The translations under genes were made by a program, and so were the position numbers. A stretch of DNA of 47,157 nucleotides from Phenylobacterium deserti. Its GTDB lineage: Bacteria > Pseudomonadota > Alphaproteobacteria > Caulobacterales > Caulobacteraceae. The number at the start of each line of letters is the position of its first letter. Positions within the stretch are counted from its first letter, which is position 1. The notes beneath the pieces were generated by a model that was not told where the DNA came from, searched no databases, and saw only the letters and a list, made by a program, of their open reading frames with translations. The stretch covers positions 1-47,157 of the forward strand of contig CAMCXF010000025.1 in the NCBI GenBank assembly GCA_945883235.1, given 5' to 3'. Shown here in pieces: positions 34,278 through 42,685 of this stretch.

Positions 34278-35666
34278 ATGTCCATCAATTCAGCCTTGCT
34301 CACCGGTGTTTCGGGGTTGGTCGCCAACTCCTCCGCCCTTGCGGCCATTTCGGACAACATCGCCAACGTCAATACCGTCTCGTACAAGCGAAATGAGGTT
34401 AGCTTCGCCAATGTGGTGACCTCGCAGGCCGTCAAGGGCCGCTACTCTGCCGGCGGCGTGCAGGGCGTTACCCGGCAGTTCGTCAGCCAGCAGGGTCTGG
34501 TGCAGGCCTCGGGATCGTCGACTGACCTCGCGATCTCCGGCGACGGCTTCTTCGTGGTGTCCAGCAAGGGCGCGGGACTAACCACAGCTGACGCGCGCTC
34601 ATTCACCCGCTCGGGTTCGTTCACAGTCGATGCCGACGGCTTCCTGGTGAACAAATCCAACTTCTACCTGCAGGGTTGGCCGGCAAAGCCGGACGGCAGC
34701 TTCGACATCAATCCGTCAGACCTGTCGAAGATGAACTCCATCAATGTGAAGAACCTGGGGTCCGCCGTCGCGCCGACCACAGACATCGGCGTCAGCGCCA
34801 ACCTGAACAAGGGCGGCGTCGTCTCAGCCGGTGAGGCGGCCTACAACAACGCCACAGCGGCCTCGATGACCGACTACGCCACCGACCCTTTGACCGGCAC
34901 CAAGCCCGACTTCGTCATCGAAGCCAACGTCATAGACTCGACTGGAGGATCGCGAAAAGTGGCCATCGCCCTGCTGAAGGATGACAGCGCCAATCCGAAC
35001 AGCTGGCACGCGGAGATCTACTCGATCCCGACCACCGACGTCACGACCGGTGGTCGCCCCGGCCAGCTCACCAGGGGTGACGTCAAGTTCAATCAGGACG
35101 GCACGATCGATCTGACGACGACGACGCTGTTCGGTGCCGCCGGTGCCGCGGCGCAACTGGTTCTCGATGCGTCCGGTACCGCGGCCACGCCGCGCTGGTC
35201 GAATTCTCTCGGCATCGCGGCCCAGACCCTGGATTTCGATCTCTCCAAGGTATCGCAGTACACCGCACCCTCGACCGTAAACGCCATCAGCTCCAATGGT
35301 GCCGGCGTCGGCAATATTGTTTCGATTGATGTGGATGACGAGGGCATCGTTTCGGCGATCTACGACAACAGCCAGATCCGTCAGATCGCCAAGGTCGGCA
35401 TCGCGACATTCCCCAACGCCGACGGCCTCCAGGCCATCAGCGGCAATGCCTACCGGAGCAGTTTGCCGGCCGGCCAGCTTACCGTTAAGGAAGCCGGCGT
35501 CGGCGGCGCGGGTCGAATTTCACCGTCCAGCCTCGAAGCATCGACGGTGGACCTGTCTGCGGAATTCACAGGACTAATCCAAACTCAGAAGGCTTATTCT
35601 GCTTCTTCCAAGATTATTACAACTGCTGATCAGATGTTGGAAGAACTCATTAACATCAAGCGCTAG
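34278..35666 (+). CDS. flgE: Flagellar hook protein FlgE
   Basis: From the ATG at 34278 the product has 462 residues; an upstream in-frame start would read through flgD in another frame and was rejected. The N-terminus (LTGVSGLVANSSALAAISDNIANVNTVSYKRNEVSF) has the rod/hook signature, and the C-terminus (FTGLIQTQKAYSASSKIITTADQMLEELINIKR) supplies the second half of the axial core. FlgE builds the universal-joint hook. The 3' end of the gene becomes AT-richer, merging into the sciP control region. Confidence 0.95.
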   Translation: MSINSALLTGVSGLVANSSALAAISDNIANVNTVSYKRNEVSFANVVTSQAVKGRYSAGGVQGVTRQFVSQQGLVQASGSSTDLAISGDGFFVVSSKGAGLTTADARSFTRSGSFTVDADGFLVNKSNFYLQGWPAKPDGSFDINPSDLSKMNSINVKNLGSAVAPTTDIGVSANLNKGGVVSAGEAAYNNATAASMTDYATDPLTGTKPDFVIEANVIDSTGGSRKVAIALLKDDSANPNSWHAEIYSIPTTDVTTGGRPGQLTRGDVKFNQDGTIDLTTTTLFGAAGAAAQLVLDASGTAATPRWSNSLGIAAQTLDFDLSKVSQYTAPSTVNAISSNGAGVGNIVSIDVDDEGIVSAIYDNSQIRQIAKVGIATFPNADGLQAISGNAYRSSLPAGQLTVKEAGVGGAGRISPSSLEASTVDLSAEFTGLIQTQKAYSASSKIITTADQMLEELINIKR

Positions 35667-35833
35667 TCGTAATTCCTAATTGAACATGAATCATTCTCAA
35701 GAATACGCCGTGTCAATCTGGAACACTGAGCAAAACATGGTTACCCGCCTCTTTACTAAAGCGATTCAGCCGTCGTTAGGAGCCATTGGGTATGCTTCAC
35801 GTCAATCAGTGATGGTGAGGCGCTAGAAAGCCC
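35667..35833 (+). promoter_or_regulatory. AT-richer control region of sciP with GANTC sites and a CtrA-like box
   Basis: The region holds two GANTC motifs (GAATC 35688-35692, GATTC 35763-35767), the target of the CcrM methyltransferase. It also contains a palindrome ATTCT-CA-AGAAT (35693-35704) and a weak CtrA-like box TTAC-N7-TTTA at 35741-35755 (6 of 8 consensus positions). In Caulobacter sciP is under cell-cycle control. The motifs are seen directly; their use here is inference. Confidence 0.45.
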
Positions 35834-36121
35834 ATGTTGCAGCAACAACCGACGCGCACGAACAGCCGCGGCGAATCCTATGTGATCGGACCGACGGGAG
35901 CGCCGTTGACCCGCAACGACCTGCCGCCGCCCAACACCGGCCGCTGGGTCATCCGGCGCAAGGCCGAGGTGGTGGCAGCCGTTCGCGGCGGCCTGATCTC
36001 GCTGGAGGAAGCGCTTGAGCGCTACTCGTTGACCAGTGACGAATTCGTCTCCTGGCAGCGCTCGATCGAAAGGCACGGGCTCGCCGGTCTTCGGACCACC
36101 CGCCTGCAACAGTACCGCTGA
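35834..36121 (+). CDS. sciP: CtrA inhibitor SciP (DUF1153, helix-turn-helix)
   Basis: The 95-residue product matches SciP/DUF1153 over its whole length: [67 protein letters not shown] is the family core in outline, with the DNA-binding helix-turn-helix at about 42-80. In Caulobacter SciP binds CtrA and DNA, blocks CtrA-dependent transcription in G1 and represses flagellar genes. Its position right after the hook gene is the same as in Caulobacter. This gene is the best lineage marker in the window. Confidence 0.95.
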   Translation: MLQQQPTRTNSRGESYVIGPTGAPLTRNDLPPPNTGRWVIRRKAEVVAAVRGGLISLEEALERYSLTSDEFVSWQRSIERHGLAGLRTTRLQQYR

Positions 36122-36197
36122 GCCGACCGGTCGCGTAGATCGACTTAAGCCGAAGAGCGACCGCGGCCCATACGCCTGGGCGCGGTCGTTGGTCGTT

Positions 36198-36554
36198 TCA
36201 GGCCAGCTTGCGCACTACAACGGTGATCCGCTCACGCTCGCCCGGCCGGCGTTCAACCAGCAGGCGCGCCACCTGGGCGTCATCGTGGAACGCATAGCCC
36301 TTGATCGCATCCAGGATCGCCTTGGCCAGGTTATCGAGGTCGAGCCAGGGCGGATCGCCCAAATACTCCATCCCGATCTCGACGGAATAGTCGCCCCACA
36401 TCGGGCGAGACCCGCGCCAGGCCTTGCGAAAGAATTCATAAATCAGGGGCTTGTAGTACTTTCCCTGGGTGGTCAGCCCATCGACAGACAGCTCCAGCAC
36501 GCCGTCAGCCTCACGGGCGCGCACCTTGCCATGCTGGGTCCAGACCTCGTCCAT
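36198..36554 (-). CDS. RusA-family Holliday-junction resolvase-like protein
   Basis: The 118-residue product (ATG at 36554) contains [19 protein letters not shown] and [26 protein letters not shown], the RusA core. Asp72, Asp74 and Asp91 align with the three catalytic aspartates of E. coli RusA (70, 72, 91), so nuclease activity is plausible. The same frame continues upstream with protein-like sequence to a GTG at 36614, preceded by AGG, which would add 20 residues. RusA genes usually belong to phages; here no other phage gene is present, and the gene lies between sciP and the divergent fumC. The frame continues open far into fumC antisense, which was rejected. Confidence 0.82.
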   Translation of the reverse strand: MDEVWTQHGKVRAREADGVLELSVDGLTTQGKYYKPLIYEFFRKAWRGSRPMWGDYSVEIGMEYLGDPPWLDLDNLAKAILDAIKGYAFHDDAQVARLLVERRPGERERITVVVRKLA

Positions 36555-36638
36555 CTCGCGCTCATAGCCTTCCGGCGACTTGCAGTCTCCCGCCGTGGCG
36601 GTAAACCCTTCCACGGCTACAAACCTGGGGACCAATCG

Positions 36639-38030
36639 ATGAGCGCAACCCGTACAGAAACCGACACCTTTGGGCCTATCGAGGTGGCGAATGAAGTCTA
36701 CTGGGGTGCCCAGACCCAGCGCTCGATCGGAAATTTCAAGATCGGCTGGGAGAAGCAGCCCAAGCCCGTAATCCGGGCACTCGGCATCGTCAAACGCGCG
36801 GCAGCCGAGGCCAACATGGAGCTGGGCAAGCTCGACCCCGAAATCTGCAAATATATCATCCTGGCCGCTCAGGAAGTGATCGACGGCAAGCTGGATGACC
36901 ACTTCCCACTGGTGGTCTGGCAGACCGGCTCCGGCACCCAGTCCAACATGAATGCCAACGAAGTGATCTCGAACCGCGCCATCGAGATGATGGGCGGCGT
37001 GATCGGCTCGAAGAAGCCGGTTCATCCCAACGATCACGTCAACATGAGCCAGTCCTCCAACGACACCTATCCCACCGCCATGCACATTGCCTCGGCGGAA
37101 GAGGTCGTTCGCTCCGTGATACCGGCGCTGAAGCACCTGCATGTCGCGCTGGCGGCCAAGGCAGAGGCCTTCGCGCATATCATCAAGATTGGCCGCACCC
37201 ACACCCAGGACGCCACGCCACTGACACTGGGCCAGGAATTCGGCGGTTACGCTCACCAGGTCGCCATGTCTGTACGCCGCGTCGACGAGACGCTCTACGG
37301 CCTTTACGAACTGGCCCAGGGCGGCACAGCGGTTGGCACCGGCCTGAACGCGCCCGTCGGTTTCGCCGAGCTGGTGGCCGCGAAGATCGCTGACATCACT
37401 AAATTGCCGTTCGTCACCGCCCCCAACAAGTTCGAGGCTCTGGCCGCCCACGATGCCATGGTGTTCAGCCACGGTGCCCTGACCGCCGCCGCTGGCGCGC
37501 TGTTCAAGATCGCCAACGACCTGCGGTTCCTGGGATCCGGCCCCCGCGCTGGCCTGGGCGAACTGGCCCTGCCCGAGAACGAGCCAGGCTCTTCGATTAT
37601 GCCCGGCAAGGTCAACCCGACCCAGGCCGAGGCTCTGACCATGGTCTGCGCCCACGTCATGGGCAACCAGACCGCCATCGCGTTTGCCGGCAGCCAGGGT
37701 CATTTCGAGCTGAATGTCTTCAACCCGGTAATGGCCTACAACTTCCTGCAGTCCTGCCGCCTGATCGCCGACGCCTCGATCTCGTTCACCGACAACATGG
37801 TGGCCGGTACCGAAGCCCGCGAAGACAACATCAAGGCCAACCTTGAGCGCTCGTTGATGTTGGTCACCGCGCTGAATAGCAAACTCGGCTACGATAATTG
37901 CGCCAAGATCGCCAAGGCGGCCCACAAGAACGGCACCACACTGCGCGAAGAGGCCGTCGGCGGCGGCTACCTGACCAATGCCGAGTTCGACGAATATGTG
38001 CGGCCCGAGAAGATGATTTCGCCGGGATGA
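36639..38030 (+). CDS. fumC: Fumarate hydratase class II
   Basis: The 463-residue product catalyses the reversible hydration of fumarate to malate in the citric acid cycle without an iron-sulfur cluster. The superfamily signature [15 protein letters not shown] is present near residue 317, and [14 protein letters not shown] and [17 protein letters not shown] mark the other active-site regions. The ATG at 36639 has GGGGA upstream and starts the normal FumC N-terminus ([19 protein letters not shown]); a much longer frame upstream is not part of the gene. It is divergent from the RusA-like gene. Confidence 0.97.
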   Translation: MSATRTETDTFGPIEVANEVYWGAQTQRSIGNFKIGWEKQPKPVIRALGIVKRAAAEANMELGKLDPEICKYIILAAQEVIDGKLDDHFPLVVWQTGSGTQSNMNANEVISNRAIEMMGGVIGSKKPVHPNDHVNMSQSSNDTYPTAMHIASAEEVVRSVIPALKHLHVALAAKAEAFAHIIKIGRTHTQDATPLTLGQEFGGYAHQVAMSVRRVDETLYGLYELAQGGTAVGTGLNAPVGFAELVAAKIADITKLPFVTAPNKFEALAAHDAMVFSHGALTAAAGALFKIANDLRFLGSGPRAGLGELALPENEPGSSIMPGKVNPTQAEALTMVCAHVMGNQTAIAFAGSQGHFELNVFNPVMAYNFLQSCRLIADASISFTDNMVAGTEAREDNIKANLERSLMLVTALNSKLGYDNCAKIAKAAHKNGTTLREEAVGGGYLTNAEFDEYVRPEKMISPG

Positions 38031-38074
38031 TCAGCCTGCATTGACCCCACCGCCGAACCGGCGCGTGAAGGGTC

Positions 38075-38320
38075 ATGGCCAAGGAAACCGTCTACATCGT
38101 CCAGTCCTATGTCGCGGGTCGCGGCAAGGCGCTGAAGGCCGAGCAACAGGTCGGCTGCAAGACCGCCGAGGAGGCGCGCCGCAAGGCCGAGCGGCTAGGC
38201 CCGCTGCGACTGGGCGTCGTGGCGTTCTCGGCGACGGCGGACACCGAACTGGGCGACTACGACGAGAACCCAGTAGTCCTGTTCAAGTCTGGCCAGCTTC
38301 CGCATCCGTTTTCGGACTAG
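38075..38320 (+). CDS. Small protein of unknown function
   Basis: The 81-residue product (MAKETVYIVQSYVAGRGKAL...) alternates predicted strands and one basic-acidic helix (CKTAEEARRKAERLGPL), suggesting a compact alpha/beta fold. No known motif was recognised. It follows fumC by 44 nt and may be co-transcribed. Its TAG stop lies in the palindrome CTAG, which also supplies the stop of the convergent polyprenyl synthase gene. Confidence 0.65.
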   Translation: MAKETVYIVQSYVAGRGKALKAEQQVGCKTAEEARRKAERLGPLRLGVVAFSATADTELGDYDENPVVLFKSGQLPHPFSD

Positions 38321-39321
38321 GCCCGGCGCATCACCGCGAAGTCGGCCAGGTCCTGCATCGCCGGTCGCCAGGAATTCCCACCGAATTCGGCAATCGCGTC
38401 CTTGGCACAGTCGGCGTAGCGGGCGGCCAGCGCCAGCGTATCGTCCAGCGCGCGGGTTTCGCGCATCAGCACGACGGCGCGTTCAAGGTCACTGTCGGCC
38501 TGTTCGCGGCGATCGATGGTGCGCACCCAGAAGTCGCGTTCGCTGGACGCTGTGCGCGCCATGGCCAGCAGTAACGGCAGGGTGACCTTGCCCTCCCGGA
38601 AGTCGTCGCCGGGGTTCTTGCCCAAGGTCTTGGCGTCGCCGGAATAGTCCAGTGCGTCATCGATCAGCTGAAACGCCAACCCCAGATCCTGGCCGAAATT
38701 GCGCATCGCGCGGCACTGGTCCGCCGAGGCACCGGCCGAAACCGCACCGGCTTCTGCCGCGGCAGCAAACAGTTCGGCAGTCTTGGCCTTGATGATCTCG
38801 ATATAGACCTCTTGCGACAGGTCCAGATCGTGGCTGCGGGTCAATTGTAGCACCTCGCCTTCCGAGATCACGCGGCTGGCCCGCGCCAGGATCTCCAATG
38901 CCGACATCGACCCTGCGTCCACCATCAACTCGAAAGCGCGCGCAAACAGGAAGTCGCCCACCAGCACGCTGGCCGGAGCGCCCCAGATCAGGTGCGCAGC
39001 CACACGACCCCGGCGGAGCTGAGAGGAATCCACCACGTCGTCATGAAGCAGCGTGGCGGTATGAATGAACTCAACCGCGGCCGCCAGTTTCAGGCACGCA
39101 TCGTCCCGTGCGCCGCACAGCCGGGCTGCCGCGATGGTCAACAAGGGCCGAAGCCGCTTGGCGGACCCCGCGATCAGGTGATCAGCCAGCGCCGGGATCA
39201 CCGGCACGGGGCTGTCCATATGGACCCGGATCAGTCCGTCAACGGCGCGCATGTCCGGACCGGCCAGCTTCAGCAGCAGGTCCAGTGAGGGCGGCGCGGC
39301 AATGGCCTGGGCAGCTTCCAA
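38317..39321 (-). CDS. Polyprenyl diphosphate synthase (octa/decaprenyl type)
   Basis: This trans-prenyltransferase extends allylic diphosphates with isopentenyl diphosphate to make the ubiquinone side chain. Both aspartate-rich motifs are present: LLHDDVVD (first) and LIDDALDYSGD (second), with KRLRPLLTIAAARL before them. The start is assigned to a TTG at 39321, giving 334 residues, because AGGAAA lies 6 nt upstream; starts further upstream would add an arginine-rich stretch without family similarity. The gene is divergent from the TrmN6-like gene. Confidence 0.88.
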   Translation of the reverse strand: MEAAQAIAAPPSLDLLLKLAGPDMRAVDGLIRVHMDSPVPVIPALADHLIAGSAKRLRPLLTIAAARLCGARDDACLKLAAAVEFIHTATLLHDDVVDSSQLRRGRVAAHLIWGAPASVLVGDFLFARAFELMVDAGSMSALEILARASRVISEGEVLQLTRSHDLDLSQEVYIEIIKAKTAELFAAAAEAGAVSAGASADQCRAMRNFGQDLGLAFQLIDDALDYSGDAKTLGKNPGDDFREGKVTLPLLLAMARTASSERDFWVRTIDRREQADSDLERAVVLMRETRALDDTLALAARYADCAKDAIAEFGGNSWRPAMQDLADFAVMRRA

Positions 39322-39454
39322 GCAGTGTTTCCTGTGTCGACCCGACCGCCTGCCCCCGAAGCCGCCGATTGCCGGGACAATGCGGACGCGATAGGGCACG
39401 GTCAATATCTGAAGGCTTTACGCCTCTCCCCCATTGACTCCAAGGCTTGCCGTT

Positions 39455-40198
39455 ATGGATGCCGTCACCAACGATCACCTGCTGGACGGTCGCGTTCAGC
39501 TGCGCCAACCTGTGCGTGGCTACCGCGCCGGCCTCGACGCTGCACTGCTGGCGGCAGCCTGCGACGCCAGGCCCGGCCAGAGGGTGCTGGAGGCCGGTTG
39601 TGGAGCCGGCGGCGCACTGTTGGCGGCGGCGTCGCGCTGTCCGGACACCCGCTTCACCGGCATCGAACGCGACCCCGACGCCCTGGCCATGGCGCGGGGG
39701 AACATCTCCCTCAACGGCATGGAGGATCGCGTCGATGCGATGGAAGGCGATGTGGCCGTCCGTTTTTCCTCCCTGGGCCTCGAACCCTTCGACGCCGCCA
39801 TGACCAACCCGCCGTTTTTCGACGATAGTGGAACCCTTCGCGGTCCGGCCCCTGAGCGGCGCGCCGCCTGGATGGCTGACGATGGCCTGGCCGCCTGGAT
39901 CGGCTTCATGTCCAAGGGGGTCCGCGAGGGGGGGACGCTCACCCTGATCCACCGTGCAGATCGACTGGCCGATATCCTCGCGCTGCTGGGCGAGAAGTGC
40001 GGCGGCATTCAGATTTTGCCCATCCACCCCTTTTCGGATGAGCCGGCAAAACGCGTGCTGGTGCGGGCCATCAAGACCGGCAAGGCCCCGCTTAGGCTGC
40101 TGCCCGCTCTGGTCCTGCATGACCGCGATGGCGACAAGCATCGACCCGAGGTTGAGGCGATCCTGCGGGGCGAAGCGGCGATCCGCTGGGCGGCCTAA
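39455..40198 (+). CDS. TrmN6-like tRNA1(Val) adenine-N6-methyltransferase family protein
   Basis: The 247-residue SAM-dependent methyltransferase has VLEAGCGAGGALLAAA (SAM motif I), IERDPDALAMARGN (motif II) and TNPPFFDD (motif IV, the NPPF/Y of N6-adenine methyltransferases). The N-terminal DHLLDGRVQLRQPVRGYRAGLDAALLAAA matches the TrmN6/YfiC family that modifies A37 of tRNA1-Val. An in-frame TTG at 39434 is a weaker start. Its stop overlaps the convergent DUF1801 stop by 4 nt. Confidence 0.85.
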   Translation: MDAVTNDHLLDGRVQLRQPVRGYRAGLDAALLAAACDARPGQRVLEAGCGAGGALLAAASRCPDTRFTGIERDPDALAMARGNISLNGMEDRVDAMEGDVAVRFSSLGLEPFDAAMTNPPFFDDSGTLRGPAPERRAAWMADDGLAAWIGFMSKGVREGGTLTLIHRADRLADILALLGEKCGGIQILPIHPFSDEPAKRVLVRAIKTGKAPLRLLPALVLHDRDGDKHRPEVEAILRGEAAIRWAA

Positions 40199-40560
40199 CA
40201 GCTGACCGCGCCTAATCGCACGGTGTGGGCCAGCATCCGGTCCAGCAGATCGAGATCGACCTGTTCCGGCTTGCGAAAACGGATGCAGCTCTTCCCGGCA
40301 TCCAGGCCACTCAACGCCTCGGCGAAAATGGCGTGCACCCGAGGGCTCACATAGAGTGAAATGTACTGCTTCTGGCTGTTGAAGGCGAAGGCGGGCGATG
40401 CGGCGTCTCCCGCATAGGCCGGCATGCCGTAGCGCATCGACTCGGTTTCAATACCGAAGTGCTTCAGGGCGAGGTCGCGCACCCGGGCCAAAATCGGCGC
40501 TCGTTTCAGATCAACTGCCCTTAGCCAATCATCGACTGTTGACGCTGTGGACTGGACCAT
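40195..40560 (-). CDS. DUF1801 domain protein
   Basis: The 121-residue product fits DUF1801: LARVRDLALKHFGIETESMRYGMPAYAGD, then AFNSQKQYISLYVSP and KSCIRFRKPEQVDLDLLDRMLAHTV. Members are small, iron-regulated-like or YdhG-like proteins of uncertain function. The gene lies directly downstream of the enoyl-CoA hydratase gene (3 nt after its restored stop) in the same orientation and may be co-transcribed with it. Confidence 0.82.
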   Translation of the reverse strand: MVQSTASTVDDWLRAVDLKRAPILARVRDLALKHFGIETESMRYGMPAYAGDAASPAFAFNSQKQYISLYVSPRVHAIFAEALSGLDAGKSCIRFRKPEQVDLDLLDRMLAHTVRLGAVSC

Positions 40561-40563
40561 CGC

Positions 40564-41260
40564 TCAAACCTCGTTGAACATCCTGACCATCGGATCATCG
40601 CCCGAGGCGGCGAGGCGCTCAAGCCGTTCCAGCATTGGCGCGCGCAGCTGTTGCTTGACGGCGGCGAAGGCCGGCTGCGAGGCCAGCGTCGCGACGGTGG
40701 CCAGCGCGCGCCTCCAGTTCGTCCGCCGCGACAACCTGATCAAGCACGCCATGCGCCAGGAATTCGTCCGGCCCCAGGACGGCGCTGGTCAAGGTCAATC
40801 GCCTCAGCAACTCGGGTGAGAGCTCGGCGCGAATCACCTCCAGCGGGCCTGCCGGGAACGGCACCCCGGCGCGCGCCTCCGTCAGACCCAGCCGGGCGTC
40901 CCCCGAGGCCGCGATCCGCACATCGCACCCCAGCGCCAGCACAAGGCCACCGCCCATGGCGTGCCCGCTCACCGCAGCCACGGTCGGAAACGGCAACGCG
41001 TACAGCCGCCAGATCATGCGTGTGATCGCGCGGATCAGGGCCGCCTTATCCGCTCCGCCGTAGCCGGCGAAGGCCCGGGTATCGACGCCCGCGCTGAAAA
41101 CGCCGCCGGCGCCCGCGAGCACCAGGCCCCGGACGCCGTCGACGGCCAGCTGGGCGAAGACAGCCTCCAAGGCCAGCACCGTGGGAAGATCCAGCGCGTT
41201 GACCGGCGGTCGCGCCAGCGTCACGACCGCGACACCGTCGCAAACCTTCTGTTCAATCAT
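40564..41260 (-). pseudogene. Enoyl-CoA hydratase/isomerase family gene with a frameshift
   Basis: The first frame, from the ATG at 41260, encodes a crotonase-fold protein (VVTLARPPVNALDL, AGGVFSAGVDTRAFAG, GHAMGGGLVLALGCDVRIA, the oxyanion-hole regions) up to DQVVAADELEARA, then reads into Arg-rich nonsense. The expected C-terminus, LATVATLASQPAFAAVKQQLRAPMLERLERLAASGDDPMVRMFNEV in outline, is encoded in another frame. The switch lies at a GCGCGCGC tract (40704-40711): one extra GC restores the frame. This is either a real lesion, a slippage-prone switch or a sequencing error. If read as a whole it would be a 2-enoyl-CoA hydratase of fatty-acid breakdown. Confidence 0.8.
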
Positions 41261-41313
41261 AGCCTTCTCTTCCGTCCGATCGCAGGGGCCTCCTTGTGGC
41301 TGAACCCGCGGCC

Positions 41314-41342
41314 TTGACGCAACGCCAACCACCCGCCAAGGT
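41314..41342 (+). promoter_or_regulatory. Candidate promoter for the leader-rsgA transcript
   Basis: TTGACGC at 41314-41320 equals the Caulobacter housekeeping -35 consensus TTGACGS. A weaker GCCAAGGT follows 14 nt later (consensus GCTANAWC). Transcription would begin about 35 nt before the small reading frame at 41386. Confidence 0.4.
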
Positions 41343-41385
41343 CTCTCACGTTCCTGATGAACGCCACAGCAGAGGAGGATGTTTC

Positions 41386-41436
41386 ATGTCGCCCATTGCG
41401 CCCGCAGCCCTTCGCTGCGTCACGGCTGCTGCCTGA
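41386..41436 (+). CDS. Candidate 16-residue leader peptide upstream of rsgA
   Basis: The frame MSPIAPAALRCVTAAA-stop has a strong GAGGAGG 8 nt before its ATG, better than the signal of rsgA itself, and lies 75 nt upstream of the rsgA start on the same strand. The coding sequence can form alternative hairpins: CGCAGC-CCTTC-GCTGCG, or GCAGCC with the later GGCTGC, and GCCT-GATA-GGC downstream. Translation could choose between them, an attenuation-like arrangement. It has one Cys and six Ala codons and no strong single-residue run. Existence as a translated peptide is inference. Confidence 0.4.
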   Translation: MSPIAPAALRCVTAAA

Positions 41437-41511
41437 TAGGCAAGAGATCACGCCAAACCGGGATCTCCACCGTCGACGCCTGACCGGCTTTCGACATCAA
41501 GGACAATCCCA

Positions 41512-42588
41512 TTGCTGACCTCCTATGGCTGGAGCAACACGCTCCGGAACGACTTTGCTATTCATGCCGCCCAGGGCCTCGTGCCTGGCCGGATCATCGT
41601 GCAACAGCGCGGCGGCTATCGCCTGATCACTGAGCTGGGTGAGATCGACGCCCGCGCCACCGGGCCGTTGATGAAGGCGGCCTCCGACATATCCCGGCCC
41701 GCCGCCGGCGACTGGGTGGCGGTCGAGGCCAGACCCGGGCAGACCACCGCCCTGGTCCACGCTGTGCTGCCGCGCTCCACCGCCTTCATCCGCAAGGCAT
41801 CCGGCCCCCGCGCCGGGGCGCAGGTGGTGGCGGCCAACGTTGACGTGGCCTTCCTGGTCGCCTCGCTGAACGCCAACCTCAACCCGCGCCGGCTGGAGCG
41901 GTATCTGGTGACCACGCACGAAAGTGGGGCCAAGCCGGTCATTGTGCTGACCAAGGCCGACCTGGCCGAGTTCCTGGACGAGGATGTGGCCGAGATCGTG
42001 GCCATCGCGTCGGGAGCTCCCGTGCTGGCGATATCGGCCCTGACCGGCCAGGGGTTGGACACCCTCGACACCTGGCTGCAACCCGGCCAGACCGCCGTCC
42101 TGCTGGGCTCGTCCGGCGCGGGCAAGTCCACCCTGTTGAATGTGCTGGCCGGCGAGGAACGGATGGCCACGCGGGAGGTGCGGGCCGCCGACGACCGCGG
42201 CCGCCACACCACCACCCACCGCGAACTGGTGCTGCTGCCGTCCGGAGCCCTGATCCTCGACACGCCCGGCATGCGCGAACTGGGGTTGTGGGACGCCGAC
42301 GACGGGGTCTCGGCCACCTTCGCCGACATCGAGGAACTGGCCACCCAATGCCGGTTCCGCGACTGCGGCCACGGCGAGGAACCCGGCTGCGCCATCCAGG
42401 CCGCCATCGACGACGGCAGCCTCGACCCCGGGCGGCTCTACAGTTTCGAAAAGCTGCAGGCCGAACTGGCGTTTGACCGCCGACGCCAGGACCCGCTGCT
42501 GGCCCAGGAACACAAGAAGCTATGGGCCTCGCGGCACAAGACCAGCAAGGCGTGGATCAAGCAGAAGCGTCGGATGCCCGACGAGTAG
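41512..42588 (+). CDS. rsgA: Ribosome small-subunit biogenesis GTPase RsgA
   Basis: RsgA is a circularly permuted GTPase that checks late maturation of the 30S subunit. The 358-residue product shows the permuted order: an N-terminal OB domain (about 20-95), TKAD (G4), GSSGAGKST (G1), then DTPGM (G3), and a C-terminal zinc finger CRFRDCGHGEEPGC. The start is a TTG with AAGGA 8 nt upstream, which gives the normal N-terminus. The 5' region holds a possible leader peptide and its candidate promoter. A convergent aldehyde dehydrogenase gene follows beyond a hairpin. Confidence 0.95.
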   Translation: MLTSYGWSNTLRNDFAIHAAQGLVPGRIIVQQRGGYRLITELGEIDARATGPLMKAASDISRPAAGDWVAVEARPGQTTALVHAVLPRSTAFIRKASGPRAGAQVVAANVDVAFLVASLNANLNPRRLERYLVTTHESGAKPVIVLTKADLAEFLDEDVAEIVAIASGAPVLAISALTGQGLDTLDTWLQPGQTAVLLGSSGAGKSTLLNVLAGEERMATREVRAADDRGRHTTTHRELVLLPSGALILDTPGMRELGLWDADDGVSATFADIEELATQCRFRDCGHGEEPGCAIQAAIDDGSLDPGRLYSFEKLQAELAFDRRRQDPLLAQEHKKLWASRHKTSKAWIKQKRRMPDE

Positions 42589-42605
42589 GGGCTGTGCGGC
42601 GGCAG

Positions 42606-42655
42606 CTCCCCCTCTACCACGTCGTGGTCCCCCTCCCCCATCGTGACGGGGGAGG
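42606..42655. repeat. C-rich nested-hairpin repeat (copy 3 of the family at 45887-46021), possible terminator
   Basis: The element reads CCCCCTCTACC then a small palindrome ACCACG-T-CGTGGT (42616-42628), then CCCCCTCCCCC-ATCG. It is followed by a stem CCTCCCCC (42632-42639) / GGGGGAGG (42648-42655). It lies between the convergent rsgA and aldehyde dehydrogenase genes, so it may also stop transcription. Its order of blocks matches the arms of the longer inverted repeat near 46 kb. Confidence 0.7.
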
Positions 42656-42685
42656 TTGGTCGGGGTCCGCGCGCCCGAGATCAGC

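Noticed and set aside
36198..36554. Prophage remnant around the RusA-like gene
   Set aside because: No integrase, capsid, terminase, lysis or attachment sequence is present nearby.
36036..36638. Upstream in-frame extension of fumC
   Set aside because: The family N-terminus begins at 36639 with a ribosome-binding site, and the extension overlaps sciP and the RusA-like gene in other frames.
36555..37925. Long minus-strand frame antisense to fumC, continuous with the RusA-like gene
   Set aside because: Only the part up to about 36554-36614 has protein family motifs; the rest mirrors fumC codons.
41497..42513. Minus-strand frame of 338 codons over rsgA
   Set aside because: Glycine-rich low-complexity translation without motifs, antisense to a well-supported GTPase gene.
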